From the NCBI RefSeq assembly GCF_000003815.2, contig NC_049993.1, forward strand, positions 8,830,041 through 8,894,040: a stretch of DNA of 64,000 nt. Direction: 5' to 3'. The notes below the pieces were generated by a model. It was not told the DNA's origin and ran no database searches. It was given only the letters and a program-made list of their open reading frames with translations. Positions 52,401-61,400 of this stretch are shown piece by piece (position 1 is the stretch's first letter; every line of letters begins with the position of its first letter). Both the position numbers and the translations under genes were made by a program. This DNA comes from Branchiostoma floridae. Taxonomy: Eukaryota > Chordata > Leptocardii > Amphioxiformes > Branchiostomatidae.

Positions 52401-55400
52401 TGTGATAAAATTCCATAACCTAGCCCTTAAAAGGGTTCGTTTCCAATTTTCTCCAAAGTCACCTTTTGTTGTTGCTTCTCGCAAGGACAAAAGAAATGAA
52501 TCAATCGATAGGCCAATAAAAATCACGACTTATGAACTCAGATTTCTCTAATGTATATTGACCTTGGCTATGCTAACACTATTCATCACAAGGTACACTT
52601 TGAGTAGAAGAGAGTGTGGAGGGGGGGGGCACAGTTAGCTAAAGAGCAGCAACACGTGATAACAGGTCTTCCTGCCACAGATAACCTCTAGATTCTCATT
52701 CTCGATAAGTAGCAATTCACGCTCGGTGGTAAACAATATCATTTTCGAAATAAATCCCGAAGATTCACTGTTGCTTTCTCAGCCTTTGAGGTATGATGTT
52801 CGTGGTTATTGGCTTTCTCAACTTTCAGTGAGCTTGAGATCCTAACTTGTTGTAAAGTGAATAAGGTTCAAGTCGTGTTTACTTTGAGGATATTGACCTT
52901 GGCTATGCTAACACTATTTTATCACAATGTACACGCTGAGTACAGGAGAGTGTGGAAGGGGGGGGGGGGGGTATCACAGTTTGCTAAAGAGCAGCAACAC
53001 GTGATAGTAAATCTTCCTGCCACAGACAACCTCTAGATTCACATTCTCGATAGGTAGCGAGTAATTCACGCTCGCCCTGTGGTAGTAAACAATATTATCA
53101 TGTTCGAAATAAATCCCGAAGATTTACTGTTGCTTTCGCTGGCTTTCGAGTATGATGAATCGGTTCGTGGTTATTGGTTTTCCTAACTTTTTAGTGAGCT
53201 TGAGATCCTAACTTGTTGTAAAGTGAAGAAGGTTCAAGTCGTGTTTACTTTGCTCCTGTCTAACATGATGGACGACCCATTTCGGGCCATTCTTATCGCG
53301 ATGTTATAAGCCATTATTCCACAGCGTGCCGCTGGAGTTTATGGATGGATCTGGGGTGCAAATGTCAGATGTGATCAAACAAAACAGTGCGCGTGACTCG
53401 TGACAAGAAATCGAAGCGGGTTTTCTGCGGTCATGGAAAGTCATTTGATAGGAATCTGCTGCCAGGTACCAAAAGGTGGATGAGCTATGGAATATTATTG
53501 TAAAGTATTGAACCAGTGAGAATGATTAGAAGGAGTACAGGCAAGGGTATTCACCTTTTCGGATGCCTTTAGAAAAAGTTACCCGTGTGTAAAGTTTTGA
53601 CAGGTATTCATAACAGGTCAGAATTGAAGGTTGTGATATCTTGTATGAAATTCACTTGATCGACCGAAGGACGGTCACTGTGGGTTTGGCTACAGTATGG
53701 CAATGTCACATGGAAAATATTGAAAGTACAGATTTGACATGGGGATTAAAATTATGGATTGTATGCAAAACGTTCCAAATAGTGATACTAATGATGATAA
53801 TCATTATCAGACTTTAATGTTAGATTTTCGAAGCCAAAGACGTCATACAAATAATGAATTGCATTAATTTGCCGGCAATTAGATGAGTTCAGTTCAGTTC
53901 ATCCTCATTTGAGTACACATGCAAAATCAACAATGATTATTGATTACCTATGCCCTTTGTCTTTTAGGCATTGTGGAGAAAACAAACCCTGTTGCTGACA
54001 GTTGAATGTAAAAGGCTGAGAAAAATCAATGGCTAGACACAGATTTTAAAAATAGAACAGCATCTAACCCACAGCCTCTGAAGCCAGGATACTTCATAAC
54101 CTTGCCGCGATACCCAGGCTTATGTACGATAAGTAGATTTCAATGTCGTCTGTAAGCTTCAGAGAATAAAGGGAATACCCCATTGATAGGTCGACCACTC
54201 AGACAGGCAAAAATATACCTTTCATCACATGTATTGTGGTATGCAGTTGATATACAGGAAAGTACTCCAAAAGGGGACTGTCCTGGCTCCAGCTTTTGCA
54301 TGTAGATGATACGCACTTGCTTTTGAAGAGGCAGAGATCTAGAGTTTCCCATGTTTAATTCAAAGGTATATAGAAGATAATGCACGGTAAAGTTTGCAAC
54401 GAATTCAAAGTAACGTTACCACACGTATTCACACAAATCCATTACTTGCCTTGAAGCTGTACGCTCCAGTGTTATTCTCTGACGAATGATCTCCTCCGTG
54501 CCACAGGTCACAGAAACGCCCTCATCAGCTCGTTAATGTTGCTCCTCGCTGCCTAATTTTCCCCTTTTTCTACTGGAGAAAATGTTCCGGAAAAGCCTTG
54601 CCCTTGGTCATAGATGTTTGTTGAATAATAAGAGTAACCCTTTGACACATGTCAGCCTTGATCTATTGTGGATTTGTATGAGTACAGTGAACTATGCTCA
54701 AATGCTTCAGGCGTGTTCTCTTTGAACAGAGTTTCGTCTCGTAAAGAATGCTTCAGCACGTTTGAGTTGAAATAAAGCTAACAATACTTATCATTCTGAG
54801 TATAGTGTTTAAGTGGGAACTGGACAGTTACATTGATCATTCTGTGCGTTATTGCCTCGAATATAGTATAATAACAGGTCGATTACTGGACTGTCCTAAC
54901 TTCTGGGTCACCATGTCATACGGTATAGATTCCTTAAACTTTAGTCATTGGTTTCAGCACTTCATTTCAAGAATAAATGTAGTTTGGATAGCAATTGCTC
55001 TGTCATCATGACCTATCGTGGTCGTGTAGATTCATAAGGTGTTTTTTTTCGATGTTATGAAATTATGCCATCTGACGAATGGGAGGTTCTGAAAAATACT
55101 TAGCTGATCACTGTGTTATATTGGTATCAAATCTTACTGGGTTGCTGACGTGCACCTTACACAACATACACCACGAGGGTAGACAGTGTCTGCATGGTAA
55201 CAGTTTACACGTTACGCAGTATGCCTATTTCAACTTACATGTACCTGCACAGTAGGTGCTAGTGAGGGCTTATGGGGATCCCCCGGCCCCCATATGATCA
55301 CTGTGATTTTACCCTGATAATCACCGACCACCGGCCCCATGATTCATAACTACCGGAGAAAATGGAAAAGGAAGTTTGTAATAGATGAAAGTCACAGTAA

Positions 55401-58400
55401 CTGTAACCATAGAGGCGGAAAAATAAGACGCAGTGTCTGAACTCATAGTCATAAAGTCTGATTGAATTATGACACAAGAACGTAGCCTTCTCTCTCCTGG
55501 GAGCAATTCATAGATAGTTTTATGTTGATTAGAAACGACGCGTGGAAAATCCATTGCCTACTTTTGTAACGTTATTATACTATACATCAGATCATATTTC
55601 TATCTTATAGATGGTGATATCGATAAGATCTGACTTTTAAAAGAATACAGCGTAAATCTCTTGCAGCTTCCCTTAGGGGTTATCGGAAGGGCAGCATTCA
55701 ATAAATAGATTTCTTTATCGGTTCACAAAGACCGCACGGAATTTACTGTCTTGATCGTGATGAAAAATTGAGTGTGGTGTCGACAGTTGGCATGGAATTC
55801 TTCACGCCTTTCCGCTTCTTTTTAGATTAGAATGTTCGATGTGTTGGTTACATGCAAAGCCGGAAATGTCAGTACAAGAACAAGTAAGATGTCGTAAGGT
55901 GCTTGGAGCTGCTGTATAGAAAACATTGACGTTGATACGATGATAGTTTTTCGGGCTGCATAGGAAGCTTGGGGAGAGCACATTTGTCTCAGCTTGTTTT
56001 GATCACTATCATCGCCAGGAAGCATTCTTAGCTGATTTGTCAGACTTTGCTTTAAGAGTCTAGAAACACGGGAAGATGCATCCATGGTGAACACTGCATG
56101 GCTGAAATTAAGTAGGCGAGGATGTCGGTTCCTAGCCCGAAGCTCCAGCACAAAGATGTAACCTACCTGTTGAAATAAAAGTAAGACACATGTTTTATAC
56201 ATAATGAACGTACTATGTGGAATAAATGCATTTCGACATATATTCTTAACATCACAAAGTCAAAGAAACTAGTAGAATCCTAGCGGACGCTATGTTTTAG
56301 ACTAGTTTTAAGATCGGTAAAAGACGTCCTGTCATCATTTTATGCATACTTCATATTTGATATTTGTATGCCTGTACCTACTCTGACTGAGGCCAAGACT
56401 GAGCTGTTGACCGTCTCCCGAGACGAAAAGAGCCGAAGAGACGTACTCTGACAGGGCATGAATGTACAATAACGACGATCATTCATTGAAAAGTTGGGGG
56501 GGGGGGGGGCGAACAGATGAGGCAACTGTTCAGTATGTATACTATAGCCGTTGCAAGGGCGAACATAAGTGATGGATTGTAATGTCAGGCTGGCGGAAGT
56601 TCGGCCCACAGAAGGTCAATGATGTCCAAGTAATTAGCCTGGTACATGGAGTCAGGCTATTCATATGTGCACGTTACAAATTGCCCATAGAGGCAGCACG
56701 CTAACAAGACGTATGGGGCGGGAGTTTGCATGGAGTATTCGCCATTGTACAGGATATATGATGTAGACATACTGTCTATTTGTGCTGTCTGAAATGCCAT
56801 GCTGGTGTGGAAAGGTCACTAACATGTAGGGAATAGGCATGATAAAGTGACAGTACTAGCGGTAAGGTGCATTTATATACGGTAACCACACTGAACGTAA
56901 ATGTAGGAGTGTCCTGAAAGGTATTGCCATGGAATGAGTGTGTGGGTGGGGGGTTTTAATGCAAGTTTTGTGAGGCTTAGACGTTCTTTTCGAGACACTT
57001 TCCGGCATCATAATTCATAGGATATTTTACATGTTATATAGCTAGTTAAGATTATCTGGTTGTCTCGCAAAAATAAAGCATGTCATATTTTGATGATATG
57101 CTTAATATTAGGGCATACTTTTAAAGAAGATGCTTACATTGTGTAACTATTATATTCTAATGATGATTCATTTTGTTATGATGTTGTTGTAGAGTTCACG
57201 GTACGGGCAGTTTTGGTACTGCCTTTCCTATCTTCCTTATTTTGTTACGTTTCGCTTGTGTTGAACTCCATCCGACCTTTCCGTTTGACCACATGGCTGA
57301 ACTATTCATGCAGGCAATGGCTAACGGTCGCCCGCGGGTCAGCTTTGCGAAAAACAGGCAAAGTTCCCAACATGGGGACTGTAAAGAGAACAATAAATCT
57401 TTGGAAATGTCTGTCATTGGAACATGGAACTACCAGCTGACGGCTGCACAGGCCCCAAATCACCTTTTATCTGCTTTAACGACAAACACATCGATGGCAC
57501 TGGGATTCATGCAACAGTTTGCACCGAGTTCCATGACGTAAGAATCTCTTGGAGTCATTCCAGAACTTGGAATGAGACCAGAAAGTGCTATCACGGTATC
57601 AGTGTGTGCAATGCCAAACATTTTGTACCCGTGATAGTAAAATTAGACAGTTGATAAAGCACGCGAAAGCTTTGACGATTGTATAGCCTTAGTTGTTTTA
57701 TTTTATTTTTGCGAAATACTGACGACCTTGGGAAGTGTGAACATGCCAAGTTCCTAGCGGGTAGTCAGGATGTCTAACCTCCATTGTATCACTCACTCAC
57801 TCATCCTCTTGCACATGGTGCGTAGAGCCGACTGCGTGCACTAGAGTTCTCCACCGCCCTCTGTTCAATGCTGCTGGCTGCGCCTGCTGGGGTGTGATGT
57901 TGATGCTGCGGAGATCTCTGGTCACCACGTCCATCCAGCGGGTGCGAGGCGCCCCCCGTGGTCGCCGCCATCCTGCCTGCTTGGGATCGAAGTCTAGCAG
58001 GGCTCTCGTAGGGTGTTCTGGGGGGAGGCGAAGGACATGGCCATACCAGCGGACTCTTCACCAACTGCCGAGTCTACAGAGGTGCCCAGCTTGGCAACAC
58101 AGACCACAGGCTGCTGATGGCCCACATGCGACTCAAGCTTAAAGCCGACCCTTCCTCCAAAAAGCAAGTACGAGTTGACTCCGCACGGCTCAAGGATCCC
58201 TTAATCCAAGAGGCCTTCAGCTGTGCCATCTCCAACAGGTACAACGCCCTAGCAATGGATGCCACGACGGACTGGCAGCTCTTTAAAGAAGAGGTCCTTA
58301 AAGCGACTGAGGAAACAGTTGGCAAGAGCAGACCCTCACCCAAGCAACCCTGGATCTCACCTGAGACTCTCGACATCATTGACTCACGCCGTGCTGCACG

Positions 58401-61400
58401 CTTACGTGGAGATCTGACGGAGTATCGCCGACTCAATGGAATCCGCAACATAGCTATTCGCCAGGACCGTGAGAAGTACTGGACGGATCAAGCTGCTAAG
58501 CTTGAAGCCGCAGCAGAGCGGAATGACCAGCGACAAGTCTACAGGCTCCTACGTCAAGCCAAGGCTGGCCCACGACAACGCAGTTTCCTCATCAAAGACA
58601 GCGTCGGCAACATCATCTCTACAGAGTCCGACTGTATCCACAGATGGAAGGAACATTTCAGCCAGCTGCTCAACCACCCCCCAGTACCAGAGGACCCTAC
58701 ACTCTCCGAAGCAGCCAGTGCGACTGATGCCACAAACGCAGACTGTCCCGTAACTCCTGTTACTCCGGACGAGGTGAAGGCTGCCCTGGGTAAACTGAAG
58801 AATGGGAAAGCCCCTGGGATCTGCAACATAACGGCTGAGATGCTGAAGGCAGGAGGGGATCACATGATTCAGTGGCTTACTCAGATAGTGAACCATTGTA
58901 TCAGCGTCATAAGATTGATGACAGTGTCGAGTTGGATCGATGATCATGAAGTCAGAAGTTCACCCGTGGATAACGAGTTTAGCTTTCCACATCTCGACAT
59001 TCTGACAGGCCCGTTGGTACTCGTATCCACCATTGGAAAAGTCTAATCTCCAAGAAGATCCTACAGTAGCATAAGATAGTATCAAAAGCTGCCAGAGGAG
59101 AAGCCTAGGAGTGTGTTTGGCTACGATTGTGAACTAAATTTGTTCAACTCAATTGAGATCAACCGTTGATATTTCCTATAGATATTTAAACAACTTATTT
59201 TAAATTCATTTTGATACCTGGTGATTGCACAGTTTCATTTCTGTTGAGTGGTGGATGCAGAACAACGTTGGAGAATTACATTCAACGCTTCATATATGGG
59301 AATCTGCAGTACATCAGTGACACCTAGTGAAGAACTGCAGAACTACATAACAACAGAGTGCCACTTCTCGGTGAATTCTCTAACTATGGCATAAGATGAA
59401 GCATAAAACATTATAGACGGCTAAGTAACTAGTTTGTTTTTCTGTACCTGTTTATGGTTTATCATATTCTCTCTTTGATTCCTGTCCTGCAGGTCGACGG
59501 TTTGCTCGCGCCAAAGGCAACTACAATCCTCAAGACGATAACGAACTCAAGCTGAAGACGAACGACGTGGTGCAGTTGCTGAGCACGGAAAATAGCGGCT
59601 GGTACTTCGGCTACCTGGACGGGCGGCTGGGCCTAATCCCCGCACACATCGTAGAGATCATACAGTTCGATAACAGGAAAAGTGAGTCATTTTTAACGTG
59701 CACTTACCATCTTCCGCTAGCTGCGTTATCTCGTGCTATAGATAGCCCACTCTTCTGCCAGGCACGTGACCTGTGTATAAGTACCGATTCATGTTCAGTG
59801 CGTGATGTGATCTCACTGCATGATATGCGGCAAGTAATATGCTTTTTCCCAATGTGTGTCTGGGATGTTATTTTCCCCATTATAGTCGTTATATATCACA
59901 AATGTATTCTGTGCATTTAAAAAATGCTTATCAGTAGAGTTGAGTTTTTTTTAAACTCATTGTTTTATTTCATTATATCCAGTTGTCTACATATGATGCG
60001 TAATTGTATGGTTTTTCACTACGTCAGTTACCATGTTAGTTTTAGCAAGATGGCAGACATGTAAGTGAAATCATGTCATACGTATACCGGAGAAGGAAAA
60101 AAATAACTCACCGTATTACCAATGATATAATGGTTTGAAATTTCGAAACGAAAAATTCTTCGATTTCTACTCCTTGGCAGTCCATTAAATCATCTGTTCA
60201 ATCAACAACTGTTCTGGTAAGTAGCCTTGAACTAACTTACAGTGAACCCTAACTTCGTTACAGGAAGGAAGGTGCGAGACAAGAGGTTCGCGCGTGCGCT
60301 GTACGACTACTCTCCGCAAGAGGAGGGTGAGCTGAGGCTACAGGTGTATGACGTCATTGAGGTGTTGAACAGGGACGAGTCAGGCTGGTGGTACGGCCGG
60401 TGTCAGGGCAGTCTAGGAGTCTTCCCTTCCAACTATGTAGAAGTCATCTCGGTGGAAGATGTTGGTAAGGAGACTATTTCTTGACATCCGGATAAGTGTA
60501 TTTTGAAGACAAATCAAAGTAGTACATTCTTTTCCGATTCCATTAGTAGTTTCTTACATATACATGTACATAATATTTGGTAGTGTTATGTTACATGTAG
60601 TTTAGAATCCACTTCACGCTATGCAAGTGTTAGCAATGAGGTATATTAGGGTGGATTTTGATACTTGACAAGGTACATATGATAAACCACTCTAGAAACT
60701 CTAAATGAATGACGGAATACCACCGAATACGGTGTAACAAACCCCACTAGTACAGACGGCGCTCTCACTGCGTTCTCACTGCGTTCTCACTGCGACCTAA
60801 CATGGATGTGTGTAACCTTCGATTTCATATTGGGTATATCATTCAAAATGCAAAATTGTGAATAGAAAGACAACAAAATATGTACAGCGTAAAAATATTC
60901 GTTTTTTTTCCCTGTACAATTCGTTTAGTGGTCTTTCAAATTTGAGGTCACAGAGAGAGCGCGGAGAGAGCGCCGGCATAGTGGAAATATAAAGTCCTTC
61001 TTCGGATATTCTTCAAAGGTGTCAAGGCCGTTGGCTGCCGATTCATATAAATGATAAACAGTACATTCAATTTTTCTTACAGTCCCACAGATGGACTCAT
61101 AATTTTTACTGACAAAACTTAATAGCCGCCCAGTGATACACATAAGGGCACCACGCCCGCAGCAAAAACCAACAACTCTAACGACCGTCGCATGGCTGAC
61201 TATATGGGATCAAAACTTTGATTAAGGTCCGTTCCGTCACATAATAAACGTGTTTTACTACACACAGGGTGATACAAGTCGGACATTCTGAAGGAGATAA
61301 AACCAGCTGAGGTTAGAGTTTAATTAAAAGGACATTTTAATTGGCAGAAGGGTAATTACGGTTACATCTAGGGAAATGACTATGTATTTTATTGGTAGAT

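Larger units (their letters stand above)
57781..58903. mobile_element. 5'-inverted non-LTR retrotransposon with 11-bp target-site duplication
   Basis: The 11-mer CCATTGTATCA occurs at 57781-57791 and again at 58893-58903 and brackets the element. Between the two copies lie two LINE pieces in opposite orientation: a minus-strand C-terminal piece (57792 to about 58077) and a plus-strand middle piece (about 58078-58892). The element therefore inserted in minus orientation, with its upstream part inverted and most of the reverse transcriptase missing. This matches the twin-priming mechanism described for L1 elements. Clade is not assigned. Confidence 0.85.
50938..59492 (+). other. Intron 7
   Basis: At 8.6 kb the largest intron. 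It holds a G-run followed by CACA at 50991, a diverged duplication around 51119-51290, a 335-bp tandem duplication (52555-53252), a G-run near 56498 and the rearranged LINE at 57781-58903. An exon-like segment at 51794-51873 does not fit the reading frame. Confidence 0.75.

Noticed and set aside
58893-59046. Continuation of the long LINE open frame past the target-site duplication
   Set aside because: After 58903 the peptide no longer resembles reverse transcriptase. It is flanking intron sequence read through by chance.
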